Positions 47,858 through 62,000 are shown, numbered from the stretch's first letter. The stretch is DNA of 64,000 bases from Sphagnum compactum (GCA_965153455.1 OZ234494.1:25535354-25599353); one strand, 5' to 3'. Notes: generated by a model from the letters alone, not told the origin. Numbers and translations are program-made.

Positions 47858-49370
47858 TCTCTCACAGATTAATCCTCCATAGTTGCTACTACTGTGCACG
47901 GCTTCCAAAATACTGACCGCAGTTGCTTGCAAGTCGGGTCGATCCGACGTTTCTAGGCCTTGGCGATTCTTGCGGCAAGCATTCTGAAAGTTAGCTATCA
48001 GTGTCGAGTTAGAGAGGGCTAGAACCCACCCCGGATGCAGTTCTATAACTCAACCCAGTCAGACACAAAATCTGCGATCTGCAGGTTGTGTCTCCCAAAC
48101 TCCTCAACAAGAGAAAAAAACAGAAAAATAGAAGGCGTCTTTCGTACTCCTCGCCTTGCCGATAACATCCGCCGCTTTCTTTCGCAAATCAACAGCACGA
48201 CGATCCTCTAGGATGATCTGAACCACACCCGAGTAATCATGACTCCTCAAACATCAAGAGCAGATATAATACACCTGGACGCGGTAACAACATCAATCTT
48301 GCAACTTGTCGACGTCTTCGGTCAAGGCCTCAAACAATCTCTAGTCGCAGATCACGGTACTGCCACCGAGCTCTGAGTAGTCCGCCGCCTCCTCCTCCTC
48401 CTCCTCCTCCCTCCCAACTGCGCTGCTGCTTCTCAGTAGCTTGCCCCAATCCAAACTGGCCGCTGTAGCTAAAACTTATATTTACCTGATTAAGAGAAGC
48501 AACACTAGTGCAGGTAGTAGTAGAAACACATGAATCCCACAAGAGCGTTGTCGGGGCTGCTGCTCATCTCTTGCAACCACCGATGATGACCTTGGTGCTC
48601 GGATCCGGCTATGATCAAGTACTCCAAACCAAACACGATTCGCTCGCAAGGGAATCGGCATATCATGAACTTCCGCAAACGCCTTCTACACTGTAACAAC
48701 ATCAATATTGCTGGCTTCAAAGCTGCTTTCGAGTTGTCGACCTCTAAGATTATAAGCTTTGGTGTGTTTTCGGTGCACCTAGGGATACAAAAAAGAAAGC
48801 TGCTATAAGTACTAGTGTAAAGCATTCAAAGGCCCAAAGTCGAGATGGAGGTGTTATAGATAGCACAGACACAGAGAGAGAGAGAGAGAGTGCCGGTCTT
48901 CCCACGGAATTGTGGTCTTCGTGGAAGACAGGACGAGCGAGCGATCCGAGTGATGGGATCGATGAGCGAAGCCCAAATAAAAAAGAAGCAAAGTTCGACG
49001 GAACAGAAACCCCCACCATAAAACACTTCCCCCCCCCCCCCCCCCCGCCAAAAAAAAACTGGGGGGGGAGGTGGGGGGAAAGAAGGTGGTTCGCGGGTCC
49101 GAGGGGCCGACGGATGGAGAAAAGTCGACACGGATTAATTTCTAACTTCCAAGGGAGCGCGGTCTGGTCGACGGCGACTGCTGCAGGTCCCTTTTCATTG
49201 GCCCTTCATTTTCGCTGCTCTCCACCCACCCCTTTGTCGCTCCGTATTTATACGCCGTCTCCAGTAGCTGCCTGCTTTTGCACTAACTTTCCTTTTTTTT
49301 GTTGTTGTTCTTTCCTGGTTGGCGTTGTGCGCTAAAATGAATTTTAAAAATTAAAAATTAATATATATAT
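47858..49370. other. Upstream region of the WIP gene; simple repeats, no gene
   Basis: It contains (CCT)n at 48388-48410, (GA)n at 48873-48890 and an 18-base C run at 49029-49046. Overlapping open frames on both strands (for example Gly-rich and Pro-rich ones) are due to these repeats. No domain was recognised. Confidence 0.5.
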
Positions 49371-49390
49371 AGTAGTAGTAGTAGTAGTAG
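49371..49390. repeat. (AGT)n microsatellite
   Basis: Nearly seven AGT units, directly after an ATATATATAT run. Confidence 0.9.
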
Positions 49391-52300
49391 GGCTTTGGAG
49401 TTTTTTGTTTTCAATTTTGTGATGTTGTCACACTGGTGATCATCCACAAAGAGATTTAGCCATGTTTGGCTGCAGACCAGTTGTGAAAGTAGAAATCTAT
49501 TAAAATCTTTTTAAACCTTGGCTACTTGCTTGAACAATGTGTGATGGCAATTTTTTAGAATTTGTAAATCTATTTTTGGTGTTTTTGTTTTGGGTGAAAG
49601 TACGCATATTCAACAAAATATTACTTTAATGAAAAAATTTCTCCAAATGATGAAAGTTTGCCTTGGAAAAAAATTGCTATTGAAAGTCCTCATTATTATC
49701 ACTAGGGCTTTTGATGTCCTCATTGCTTCACACAATCATTTATGCACATTTTTATCAAAGTACATATCTACTATTTTTCAAAAACCATGACAATGAATAC
49801 AACATTTTACATGACGCATCCAATAAAACCTTGAAACCATATATATATCCATGCCATGTTTGTGTGTGTTTATTTTCATAATTATATAATGCATGAGTTT
49901 TCAATGCAATTGAATCTAGGGTGAAAGATTTTCAATGGATGCAAATAATATCAATTCAATATGGAGCTCAAACTATTACATTATTGAATACAAAAAATCA
50001 TATTGGCACGAAGGAGGGTCATTACACATTCTATCGAATTATCTAAAGTTTTAAAAATTTAGTGTAGGAATGTGTAACCTCCACATTTATTTGCATTGTG
50101 CACTAAAAATTTATTTTTATTTGCTCATAACTGGACACTAGTTGAGTCAAAGAGGCAATACATCACATTGGCACCACCATGGTCTCTCGTGTCTACCATG
50201 GTGGTGCGTGCAAATGGGCTTGGGAATCGTGTGGTCCCACCTGGTTTGTTTGTACAGCAGACACACACATCTGGGTGTCTTGGGAGGCAGGCTTGCACTT
50301 AATACAGAGTTTTGTGTGTCCACCCACCTTTCTCCTCTTAGTTCCTCCTCCTTTCACAACATTGCTTTCTAGGACTTTACGTAGTTCCAATATCTTTCTG
50401 CGTTGCTGGTAGATGGATTTTTTTTTCCCCCACAGTGACTACGATTTCCCAAATTACCAATAAGGTTTGATGTTTCAGAGCTCTTAATTAGATCACAAGG
50501 CATGAAAGAGAATGAACTTGTTTTGGATAAATCAACTTTAGCGGCCTGTTGTATGGATGAAATCCAAAGTTTCAGGAGGATATGGATAATGGGAGCCAAC
50601 ACCTTTGAGGCTGTGGGGGCCCCTTGATGGCCTCAAAGGGGGTGTGATTGAATTTTTCATCTATTCAATCTGTCTAAGTTATGTTTATTCTAGTGTGATG
50701 TTGGTTTAAACATTTAATAAAGTATTTAAATAGACTACCTTTATTTTAATAAATATTTAATTGAATTCAACTTAGTTTTGTTTACATTTGATTAAAATTT
50801 TCACATTAGTTATTTGATTTGTTTAGGTCACATCCATCTTAGATGTTCATCCCTATCAATTCTTGGACCAAATGTTTAAGGTCCAATTTTGACCATATTT
50901 TAGATCTAGATGGATTTAAAGGAAAACTAAGTTTGAAGGCTAGGCCAATTCCATATTCACATTTTTCATGTAATTTCATCCATGAGCCTCTTGGCATATG
51001 CAAGTTTGAATGTCATATATTGTAATATTGAATGAAATTTGAGAAAGAAAATAGTGCATCTTTTTAAATCTAAATTTTGAATTCAAATTTCATTATGCTT
51101 TTATTTTATTTTATTTATGTTGAGTTCCAAATGATAGACATTATTCAAAATCTCTTAGACCTTAGGTCTAAAAATTATGAAATCATCTCCATGCCACCTT
51201 ATTCATCAAAGGCTTTTGAAAAATACTAAGAACGTGCTATTTTTAAATTTAAATTTTATTGAATTCTCAATGACAAAACTATTCAAATTTCAATAACCCT
51301 TACATTGTAATTAGGAAACCATTTCATTGCACCTGTTTCCATAGAGGGCTTTTCAAAAGTACTAAGAGCACAACAAGGAACACCAATGGTTTGGGCAATT
51401 GCAAGGCAACAAAACAAAACAAACAAATTACATAAGATATAGACTTATGATAAGAAGTGATGGACTTGCCATCATATCAAGGATTTGTTGATTTTCAAAA
51501 TGTATAATGTGTAAATGTGACTAACGGATGAAAGCACATTACATTGTTCATAAAATGTTGTCACAAAATAGTTTTTGCAAGATTTTCAAATTTGTAAATG
51601 GCCATGTAATTATTATAATCAATTAAAATGAAAAAAAACTCAACACTATAATGTTATATATAATATAATCATATTGTATAAATTTCATGGATAGTTTTTG
51701 AATAGTCATAACATAATGGACTTTCAAAGGAGTACCCAAAAACTTGTAATAGTCTATAATTAAATGAATATGGACTTCATGCATATATATATATAATGAG
51801 TAAAGGTCTCAATGGTAATGTGATGTGATAACATTAATATCAAAGTGAACTTTTTGAAAAGATTTTGATGATTAAAATTTTTTATGTACTTTGAATTATG
51901 ATTTTTTATTATTAAATCCTTTATTTAATGAAAGTAATAGTTTAGAAGCTCATCTTTCAAATTTAAGTTTTTCATAAAATAAACTAAGGTTAAAATTTAT
52001 TTTATAATAAAATTTTAATGACAACTTGTAAAATGATTTGTGTGATTCAAAATATCTTGCCTTCACATTATCTTCACAATGTTAATTTATGCAATTATGA
52101 ACTTTCACATGTGCCTAAAAGTGTTACACCTTAATGTGCTTTCATCTCACCTATGATTATTTGAGGTTATACAACTGGTTTCTCTTTGGTTAATGAAAGG
52201 AAAGTTGCAAGGGATCATTTTGTTGTTATGACATATGTCCAAGCTACAATTGGACAAAACAGATGACTTCAACATCATTTCAAATTAAACCTGAATATTA

Positions 52301-54198
52301 ACATTAAGTAAATTTGCATTGAGCCCTTTTGAAACCCCAGTCCAATATATTTGAAATGCTGGTATAGAATTAATTATTTTTTGATTATGTCATTTTTATG
52401 GGGTTGACCAAATTAGGGTTATAGTTTTGAATAGCTTATTGAAGATCCAGGAGAAGGTAGTACCGAAAAGGACTTGGTAGATGAGCAAGAAATATTTTCA
52501 GAGGTCCTTGCCACTGCAGAAGAAGGGAAGACCCTTCTGTGCACCCTTTCCCAAATATGAAGAGCAAATAGCATGCAGTATTTTTTTGCATTTACTGTTC
52601 CTTTCTTGTCCAACACGCAGCAGGTGGTAGACTCTAGTAGTTCTTGCCATTAAAATCAACGAGCATATGTATACAAATTTGCCACTGTCTACAAGCTGGT
52701 TGGAACCTGTGTACCCAACCGGCCACAGCTATTCTACCATGAGCAGCCAGATCTTTTGAATATGGAAATCTATCTATGCAAAAGTACAGATTAAATTTCA
52801 GTACTACAAAGCTTAAGGGACCATACCCACTCTCTGCAAACACAAATACACTATACACAATATGTTTCTGTTCTCTTTGCAATGGATTCTTTCATTTATG
52901 TGCCCCCCCCCCGCCCCCACCCAAGAAAAAGGTCTTATATACTGGCAATCTGTTTCAATAAACCTAGCCGGCCGTTGCAATTGGCCGTGCAGGACACTAA
53001 ACACCCACTTAAGAAATTTGGCAGCCTACAAGTGGGTACTAGAAAGATCCACAATGCACTTTGCATGCATAGCTTGTTTTTATTTACTGAGAAATATTAT
53101 TGCCTCCAGAAAAAAAACTACTTCTTATATATGTGAACTCTTGGCTTTTCAGGTCTGCAGGGGTATTTCAGCTGCTGAGTCTGTGTTAACCTGCCCTGCT
53201 AATCAGCAGGTGGTTATCAAAAGATTATACTTGGGGATGGGGTGTTCAGTTCTGGTCTGGATCAATGAACACCTCATCATTTATTTTCATAGCTTATCCC
53301 CATGGGAGATGGGTGTTGGGTCCCCCCGGGGCTGGCCTTCAGGAACACACAAGTTATATAGGCCTACTGCATGCGGCACAGGTGTGAGTTCAAAGAAGCC
53401 GTTGGCATACCCCCCCCGCCTCCCCCCCAATTAAGGAATCCCAAGAGTTTCAAGCCATGGTTACTGTCTAGTGGATCATCCCATGCGAAGGGTTGTTTAG
53501 TTGTCTCCAAGAAAACAGAAACTGAACCAAAATGGAAGACTGGATTTCCACAAATCTGTGTGTCCCATATCTGTCTTACAAGAAGGGACGCCACAGGTAA
53601 GTAAATTGACAAGGACACTCTGATACCCCCTACACTCTGATACCCCCCTACAATCACCTGAACATCTGTCAGTTCACTCTGGCAGGGCTGACCTGGCCTG
53701 CCTCACCATGAATCCTGCACCAGAAGCACAAAGACCCATAATCTACACACAAGTTGTGTGCTCCAAAACTGCGAGAATCTTACCCCTGCCTAATCGGTAA
53801 GCTTGTAATCTATCAACTGATTATTTATTAAACTAAAGATGTGCTTAGTGTGATCTATTTGTTATTGACATTGGTTAATGATTTAAAGACCACCAAGTCA
53901 TGTTCACAAAACCGATAGTTATTAAGAACCTCTAATTACACATAAACGAAAAGTCCAGCAATAGACTAAGTGAAAAAACCATTGATTCTATCAGTTGGTT
54001 TTGAGCTTCATTTACCTTGTCACATGTGAAAGAGGCCATAGTTTCTCGAAGGTAAGGGTCAATTCACTCTGTCAGGACTCAGATGTAAGAGCTAACTGTA
54101 GACCCATGATCCGTATACCTGTGGCAGGGGGATATCACAATACTGGAAGCAGGTGCATGGCAGCGTCTAGTGTTCAGTTCTACCAATTACTTTAGGCT
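49391..54198. other. Intergenic, AT-rich; no gene recognised
   Basis: From 50600 to 52400 the sequence is strongly AT-rich with no coding signs. At 52900-53430 C runs create proline-rich frames that were not accepted. A short palindrome (CACCATGGT/ACCATGGTG) sits near 50174-50203. Confidence 0.4.
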
Positions 54199-54267
54199 CA
54201 GTTCACAACCAGCTTTCTGTGAGAAGAGCCACCCAGTTCACAACCCGCTTTCTGTGAGAAGAACCAC
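54199..54267. repeat. Short tandem duplication, 35-bp period
   Basis: CAGTTCACAACC(A/C)GCTTT and the following CTGTGAGAAGA(G/A)CCAC occur twice in a row with two differences. Confidence 0.85.
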
Positions 54268-57250
54268 TTTAAACGGCTAGGAGATCGTCTGGGAAGCTGT
54301 TTTGCAGACCTTGGATTTTTCTGCAATAGCCTCTTCTCTGATATGGGCTGAAGTTTTTGCAAGCAACTTTGATGTCAGGCCGCTTTCATATAGCTGATGT
54401 GTATCCATTGCAGTTCATTACAGCTTTTCCCATCCCTAACTACACTAATAACAAAGAAGATTTGGAAGTCTGGTTAGAGAGGTCTTATTACTTTGTGGAA
54501 CTGCAAGAGCTTGATCCGCATTTTGATGCCAGAGACAAGTTTGGGTATGTGAAAACAGTGGGTATGAAAGGGTCCTAAAAGCCACCCAGAGGCCAGAGTG
54601 AACCGGCACCCACCCACCAGTGCACCATCCATGTACTCAGTTGTGGATGAACCTCAACTGAGTTAATATCTGGTTTCACCTTGGTAACCCATTTGTAGGT
54701 AGATAGGTAATTACTAGGTAAATAGTAAATAGATGGCTTATATATATATATAGGCAAGGGCTATTTTCTGCCTAGCTACTGACAAATTTTGTAGGTAGTG
54801 GAAACAGCAACTGGCGCTAATAACTACCATGGTTAGCTAGGGACGTGGAATCCAACAGAAAACTGTTTCCTGACCACTTACCATCCATCCTTCATGGTGT
54901 ACTCTCTTTGGTAGTTCTCTCTTTGCCCAACTAGAAGCAAAGTATCAGAGAGTTATTATTAGACAAAAACCTTTTAAAATAGATGATATGCAGAATCCCG
55001 ATTGCTTTGAAAGCATTTTCTTATAAAGTTTTTTGGCTTTCTTCATGTTTTGTGGCAGCTGCTGTGAATGAGAAACATTAAAGTAGCAGATTAAAAAAAA
55101 CTGTGACGCCAAGTCTCGGGTCTTTAGGGAGCTTTATTGCGATTTTCTATAGAGGAGGAGGAGCTCAGCAGTGATCACTTTCAGCCGTCACGTCATACCA
55201 ACCAACACTTTAGAATTAAAAGTCCGATTTGGCAACTGAGAGCACCACCGCCCGATGAGCAACGCAACGCAGTCACGGTGGTTTCTAGGCCTGCACTAGA
55301 GGATTTGTAGGTCATTCTGACCCATGGAACTTGGTGGCATTACAGCATCTCCACCCATTAGCAGTAACCCTGTGAACACTATTTGGGATGGTGTAGCAGT
55401 CAATAATATAGTAGTAGCCCAGCTCTTTGCAAGCGGTATTAGCCCAGGCCAAAAATGGCTACCAACAGTTTTGGAAAGAGAAATTTCATGCAGCCAATGA
55501 AGGCTCAGCGTGCACAAATGAGCGCTCACTTTTATCCCATGTGCTTTGGCAAATGTTGTCCTCCTTTCACCTATAATAGGTGGGCCAAAGGGGGAGGAAC
55601 TCTACACTTCAAAATAGAATCTTCTATTTTGACGAGCCTCCATAGTTTCATACTTTTTGTGGTGATGAGCCAATCAAATTGAATCATTGCGAAATCAAAT
55701 AAAATTGAACTTGGGAGACACCTCATCTAATGAATAGGAGACGTTAAATATTCCCCCATCGTTCCATCAGCCTAGGTCAAATTTGGTGGCAAACAGTTGT
55801 AGGATCGTATTTGTCATGTGCCGATGAGAAGGCTCCACATCCATTTAGGAGGGCCCATTTTTTTCTTTTTGTTTTTTTTGGGGGTGTGGGGCCGGTGGGT
55901 GGAGGGGCGAGGCAGGGGAGGTGCGTCTATTAGGGAGTGCCCAATGTTTCAAAAATTATTTTGATGGACCAATCAAAGTGGCTTCTTCAAAAACAAAAAA
56001 TAATAATTGGGTAGAACCTTCAACTAATTACTAAGAAGGATGAATATACATGCATACTCCATTAAAGTCAATAATTAGTTCATTAGTTTAGGTTGAAAAT
56101 GTGACAAATGTAAGAACAAAATTTTGGTAAACCAATGAGACAATGTAGCATGCACCCAAGAACCAATTCTCAAGCAAAACCCTTGACCAATTGACTTCTT
56201 TTGATTATCAAACCAACCAAGGCCAATTATTGAAGTCGATATCAAGAACTCACAATAAGTATTTAATTTATTTTTTCAATAAATGCAATACAAAATCATT
56301 TGAAAAAAAACCATGTTTCAAATGTCATCGATCTAGCAAGTTACAATGAAAAGCACTTATAACTTATAGTAGAGAACCATGTTTGCACACAAAATCTTGG
56401 GGCCAATTATTTCACTATGACAAACAATATATGCACCGCATAATTTGATTTTGCCCCAAGTCAATAGGTTGATTGTTGTTATCTTGAAAGATTCCCAAGT
56501 GGCCAAAGTCCTCTAATGAGGTTTCCAAAACTATTGTTGCTTCCTCAAGTCTTCTAGTAACACCACCTCCACTAGGAGATTCGCATGGCTAACATCAAAC
56601 ATGGCCTCTTGCTCTGGAGCATTCATGATGCTAGAGCTACTACCATATCTTGCCAACGCTTAGCAACAACACATGCATTAGATTGGACTAAGTGTTAACA
56701 TTGTTAATTTTTGGAGATGAGTTTTCCATGGTATCTATAACAAGCAAAGGGGGATGACTATAGATGGTCGTGGATGTGAGAGAATGGCAATTCAAACACA
56801 CAATCAATTGTAACAAATGTGAAGTGCAAGCCTACGATGACATGTAACACATAACAAAGCTTGAGTTTCTTGAAATGAGGTCAAAGAAATAACTATTGCA
56901 CATCACGAGTTTGAACTTTCTTATGTGAAGAAGAAAGAAGAACAACAATTAAAAGACACAAGAGAAAATATATATATATGGAAATTAACAACAGATTTTT
57001 TCACCTTCATTTTTGCTAAACTTTGAATAGTCATCCCCATTCACCATACTTGAATGAAAGGTGAATGTCCATTGTTGGGAGAAAAGTGGCAATAGGATGT
57101 CATTTCAAGGTCACATTCAAACTTGAGTTCACAAATTGTTGTGATGTGTGCACTTATGCCTTTTCCAACACATTGAAATATCAACCTTGAGTAGCACTAT
57201 AAACCCTTAACATGTTTCCAAAAAAACCTTTATTTTCAATTTTCATATTC
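54268..57250. other. Intergenic; no gene recognised
   Basis: An open piece near 54357-54578 (plus) reads HIADVYPLQFITAFPIPNYT and then a Glu/Asp-rich helix-like stretch. It resembles an exon in composition but no family was recognised and no flanking exons were found. A repeat segment at 55929-55995 is related to 63507-63570. Confidence 0.35.
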
Positions 57251-57600
57251 ATTAGTTTTCCTTCAAAAAACCTCAAAAACACTCCAATTTTCACACTTTG
57301 AGCAAGTTGGGTTTGTTACCAAAACAACCTCCAAGATAATAAGGTTTTCAAACTATAAACAAGGACTTGCATTTTTCTCAAAGAACCTCCAAAAGGAGAA
57401 ATTGAGTTTCCTTCAAAAAAGAATTGCCAAAATAAGAAGGTTTTCAAAATACAAGCAAGCTAGATTTTTCTCAAAGAACCTCCAGAACAAAAATGTTTTC
57501 AAACTACAAACAAGTCGGGTTTTTCTCAAAGAACCTCCAAGATGAAAAGGTTTTCAAACTACATGCAAGTCCGGTTTCACTCAAAAAACCTTAGCCATCT
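57251..57600. repeat. Minisatellite, about 60-66-bp period
   Basis: About five units contain TTTTTCTCAAAGAACCTCCA(A/G)-A followed by AAGGTTTTCAAACTACAAACAAG. The last three units (about 57420-57600) are the most alike. Non-coding. Confidence 0.75.
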
Positions 57601-57693
57601 TTGGCTGTTGGATTGGTTGCAAGGGTGAATCTTTGGAGGTTAAGTTAGAGATTAAGGTGAGTAGCACGTTCACAAAAAAAATGCCAAGTTAAA

Positions 57694-57711
57694 GGGGGGG
57701 GGGGGGGGGGG
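57694..57711. repeat. 18-base G run
   Basis: Uninterrupted G homopolymer on the plus strand; length may be an assembly estimate. Confidence 0.9.
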
Positions 57712-58120
57712 AGGGTCTTACAAAATGAAAAATGTCAGTGATATAGCACTAGTATAAAAACTATCAAAGAATGGATGTGGTCCCTGAAAGAACTACCCAA
57801 CATTGGTTCATACTAGTGTTGTCCAATTATCAATTTTTAAACCTATCATGTGGATACCAATAAATATATTTTTAAAAATTAGAGTAAGAAGGATATGTAT
57901 TCCAAGAAAATCAAATTTACTACAATAGTTGGTTACACATTTATTTTCTAAAAGATTCCTTTGCCAATTATGTATATGCTAGTTTTCAATTTTCAAAAAA
58001 TGGCAAATATGCACAAAAGGTATGCATATCAAATTTTCCAAGTATATTGCTTACTAAAAAACTTACAACATTAGCCTAAATTTCTAAAACAAAATTAACA
58101 TGAACAAATTCAAAATAACA

Positions 58121-58195
58121 TGTGGGGGAATCGAACCCCAATTTTATGAAGGACTTTGCCCAATTGTAGCATAAGTTCCCTACCCCACACCCCAC
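58121..58195 (-). repeat. tRNA-like segment with exact Pol III box B
   Basis: On the minus strand GGGGTTCGATTCCCCC contains the box B word GGTTCGATTCC (58127-58137). An upstream GTGGGGTAGGGAACTT stretch could be an A-box-like part. The fold is too irregular for a real tRNA (no proper acceptor pairing with a full T-arm). It may be a SINE or tRNA-derived repeat. Confidence 0.4.
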
Positions 58196-58227
58196 ACAAA
58201 ACACAAACCCACTTCAACCCAATGAAA

Positions 58228-61200
58228 TTAATCACCATCAACTTCCAATTTTTCAAACAAGTTATGTTCTTCCATTAAATTGTAATTATATTTTGCCAAA
58301 GACTTTTCTATTTTCAAATATTGTTTGAAGTTTGAATGTGGTTTGCAATTGGCATGTAGGTCATTAGACCAATTCTTCACCACAATAATAATCCGGTCCA
58401 TGTTTTCCACTTGTAAGCGGGAACGCCTTAAAGTTGTCAACACTCCAGCAAGACTAAAAACCCATTTAGTTTCTATCTAGGAACATGGAATTTTCATAAT
58501 TTTTTTTGCAAGGAAAGCCACATTAGGAAACTAGCCCTCATGCATCTACCTCTAAGCTAGTGGATTTGCACATGCAGATGAAGGAATAGAAAGCTACTTG
58601 AATGAAGAATTATCCATTGACTAATGTTTGAAAAAAAAATTCAATTGAGGCATGTTTTCTTCAAGTTCAAGTTTTAGTCTTGCAAAATCAACTATAGCAA
58701 TAGATGTAATGGCAGTAGGGTCAAAACACGGTTTGGGTACCCAAAAAGACTATCTCATTTTATATTCACTGGACCCCTTCACTTAAACATGTTATTGAAA
58801 CTTAATGACATTCATATTGAAAGTTTGATTTTATTCATAGATAGATACATTACAAAGGTACTATATTATGCATAGAATGTCAAATTTGAACAAGTATGAG
58901 ATTCCTACCAAGTATTTAAAAAAATTTAGGATTTTGTTTCATGAGGAAAAAAAAATTCAAAAACTCATAAAAAATGTTTAAACAACTTTTTTTGGCCCAA
59001 GATTTTTATCACAAACACCTTATGTGCTAATGTGTATAAAATGTATGAATGACAACCAAATGCCTTATTGCAATGTAAAAAGTTTGAAAATGTCAAATTT
59101 CTAAACATTGATAAGACACAACCAACATTAGATAAATTTTACTACTCTCATTTTCATAAGTGAAAACAATAGATACTTTATAGATTTATATAAAATTTGG
59201 AACATAATTATTTCATTTAACATGAGAAAAAATGGGTGAAATGTAAGACAATTTTGGGAAAAATGAAGAAAAAAGTGAATTTGGGAGTCCTAAGAATAAG
59301 TCCTTATGTTTCAAATCGGGTATCCCGATCATGCTTGGACCCAATAGGGTTTAATCGATCAAAACACACCATTAAAAAAGGAACAACCTTGACATCATAC
59401 TCAAATACCAATTGGATTGCATTCTTATGTCCCACCAAATTTTCCACAATGCGCAAAGCCTTGAAGCGTGGATCCAACATGATAGCCACCATGTTGTGAG
59501 CCTGCCCTACATCAAAAGACCTCAAAAGCTCCAAAAAAAGGTTTGATTACCTTTATCACCTCCAACCACATGTCATTTTAGAGAAGCAAGATCTCAACTT
59601 CAAATTGGTTAAACATTTTAGGCCCACTAGAAAGTTGGTACAATGCAGCTTCCATTTCCATAGTAAGGGTAATGGCTATTGTCAAGGCATTTAACAACAA
59701 CCAGTGGCCACCACTTTGATTCATCACACATGTTGATACAATAAGATTCAACATATAGGTTATTGCTTCAACTATAACCCACATTTGGGCTTTAAATACT
59801 CTTTGCTACAAAACAACAGATTTTTGCCTGCCATAACAAAGAATGATGGCACTTTTAAATTCAAAAGTTTCTTTAAACATGATGACCTTAATATTGAATC
59901 TAGTCTTCACATGAGTTTTCAATTTGCAATGCCACATCCCACTTTTAAAACAAGCCCACTCCCATTATTGCCTCCTTTTCCCAAACTTTTTGGTCCATGT
60001 AATAGTTTTTTATAACCCACTCTAAATTTCTTTCACATTGACATTTCTTAGCCCAAAAAATATTTTGTCATCATTTGTTGCATATTGACACACCCCCACA
60101 CTCCTTGATAGATTCAACTGCAAATCCAAATGTGAAAACAGCGGAAGGATAAGGAGTTGGGGTACGCTCCTTGGCTCGCAACACTTCGGGGGTAGAGGGG
60201 CATGCTAGAACTCCGGGATGGGGACTAGGATGAGTGACAAGCGGGTCAATTATTCACACAGACCTACACAAACCAAACAACAAGTTGGTTAGTGCATAGT
60301 TGGAGCACTTTTGGTTCGCAAACGAGCCTTGGGCAAACACGGACTCACAAGACTCAACATGGCCCGGACTTGGGGGAAGCCACCATTTCCCCCTTATAGC
60401 ATTCTCTATGCCTGGCCACGGGGCCAACACCCAAATGTCATTTTGTCCCAGGACTCTCAAGTTGGGAGTCCCGAAATTCCCAAAATTGGGACTCCTACAA
60501 CTTTAGAGGCACATAACGTTTTTTGCAGACCTCCGATTGATGTGAGGTTCTAAGCAAAGTTATAGGCCTTGTCGAGAGCTTGCCAACAATATGTTGCATG
60601 CCATTTGCACACAAATAAATCAGGGCGATTCCCGACTTTTAGTGGTCGGGAGTCAAATTGGCAGTTTGACTCCCGACCCTTCTTTTGGCCATAATTTGTG
60701 TTTTAAGTACCCAAATGGGTCATCGAGCCAATTTTAAACATCTATGTTCCAAGAGCTGTCCAATGGTATAAGGAACTTTTCATCCAACGAATTTGGCCCC
60801 TTTCAATTGCTCTCTAAAAATTCAAGAGTCCATTAAAACTCCAACTCCCAAAGTGGGAGCTCACTTGGGAGTGTGAAGGTTCATTCCCTCACTCTCCTAC
60901 ACTCCCAAGAGCATGAAATGTGACTCCCGGGCTTCACTCTTGGCTCGCACTCTTGCAAGCCCTTACCTTGGTCGCTAGCCCAAGGCTAAGGTTACAACAC
61001 ATATTGACAAGCCTTGGACATCACATGCCCAAAACATAAACCCTATGAATCTTTAGGGGTTCATAACCAAGAATGAAATGCATAATTGTTGCCACAGTAG
61101 ATAGATTAGTGCCTTCATCCTTTACAAATGCAATAACCCAATGCAATAAACCAAATCTATCCAACAACACTTGCAATTGTACAACCATATATTGCCGAAT

Positions 61201-62000
61201 TGTCTCATTCGCCTCAAACAACCCAACATTAACATGCATGAGCACCCAGGTGTCATTTAGGAAATTAATTACTAGATCAAAAGTATCCACACCATTATGA
61301 AACATCCATAAGTCAAAACTAGCAAAAACTATAATTGCAGATGTAGGATTTGCCAAAACATGTGGTCCATGGTTTATTTTACCATGGCTAATAACACTTC
61401 TTCCACAAAAGAAGATTGAGAAGGAAATAAAACATGATTCAAGGCATGGCATAACATTAACCTTTGAAGCCAAACATTATCACAAATGGACAAGGGTTTG
61501 CAACCTTTGCAATTATACAACACCAAATCCTCCAAAAATTACTATTGTTGTTCATCAATTATTTTATAAAGGTTTGTGGCACCAAAAAATGCAATAATTG
61601 CATAAGCAGATGGACTTGTTCTTTTCTTCCCCAATTGTCGAACATGAACAATAGGTTCTACCACCTTTCACTAAATTGTTGTTTCTTTTGAACAAACAAC
61701 TTTAGATGTGTAGTTTGTACATGAATAATCATAGGAGTAATATCGTTTGTTTTGTTGTGCTTAATTAAACCCTTGCGGAACATAGATATTTGAGCCAAAA
61801 TGTCACTAGATGCATGTTCAAATCTACAAATTATGCACCACAACACTTACGGTTTCACCAAATCCATAAGCAAACAATCATTGATAGCAAAAAATCCCTA
61901 ACATATTGATAAATACTTGTGAGGTTTCCAAGCCACATTTTGCACTTTTACATCAAGAAGCTATGAACCATCATCATCTAACATGTTGGAAGCTTGCAAA
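58228..62000 (-). pseudogene. hAT-family transposase with BED zinc finger, decayed
   Basis: Minus strand, N- to C-terminal. The BED-type finger reads WCIICRFEHASSDILAQ then an HNKTNDITPMIIHVQTTH segment (about 61860-61700). The catalytic-core region reads VFASFDLWMFHNGVDTFDLV (about 61335-61275) and RFGLLHWVIAFVKDEGTNLS (61145-61085). The frame then reads SKACQYV and is cut by the solo LTR; it resumes as YATNDDKIFFGLRNV. The conserved helix reads HNMVAIMLDPRFKALRIVEN (59499-59440), and the C-terminal part RSRLQVENMDRIIIVVKNW (58430-58370) ends at the stop at 58228. Multiple stops. Terminal inverted repeats were not established. Confidence 0.8.
60086..60999. mobile_element. Solo LTR (914 bp) inserted in the hAT transposase
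   Basis: It starts TGACACACCCCC and ends GGTTACAACA, flanked by a perfect 5-bp duplication CATAT (60081-60085 and 61000-61004). Most of its length aligns by eye with 26231-27051: shared words include CAACAAGTTGGTTAGT, GGACTC(A/C)-GGGGGAAGCCACCA, CAGACCTCCGATTGA and GACTTTTAGTGGT(C/T)GGGAGT. Its insertion interrupts the transposase frame exactly between SKACQY and the following residues. Confidence 0.92.

Noticed and set aside
48826-49335. Gly-rich and Pro-rich frames around the C and GA runs
   Set aside because: Homopolymer and dinucleotide effects on both strands; no conserved protein features.
52862-53434. 190-codon plus-strand frame
   Set aside because: Overlaps C runs and competing frames; no recognisable domain or splice context.
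54357-54578. Possible exon of an unknown gene
   Set aside because: Composition is protein-like, but no flanking exons, domain or promoter were found; kept only as a note in the intergenic entry.
58121-58195. Functional tRNA gene
   Set aside because: Box B is exact, but the acceptor and T arms cannot both pair at normal lengths.
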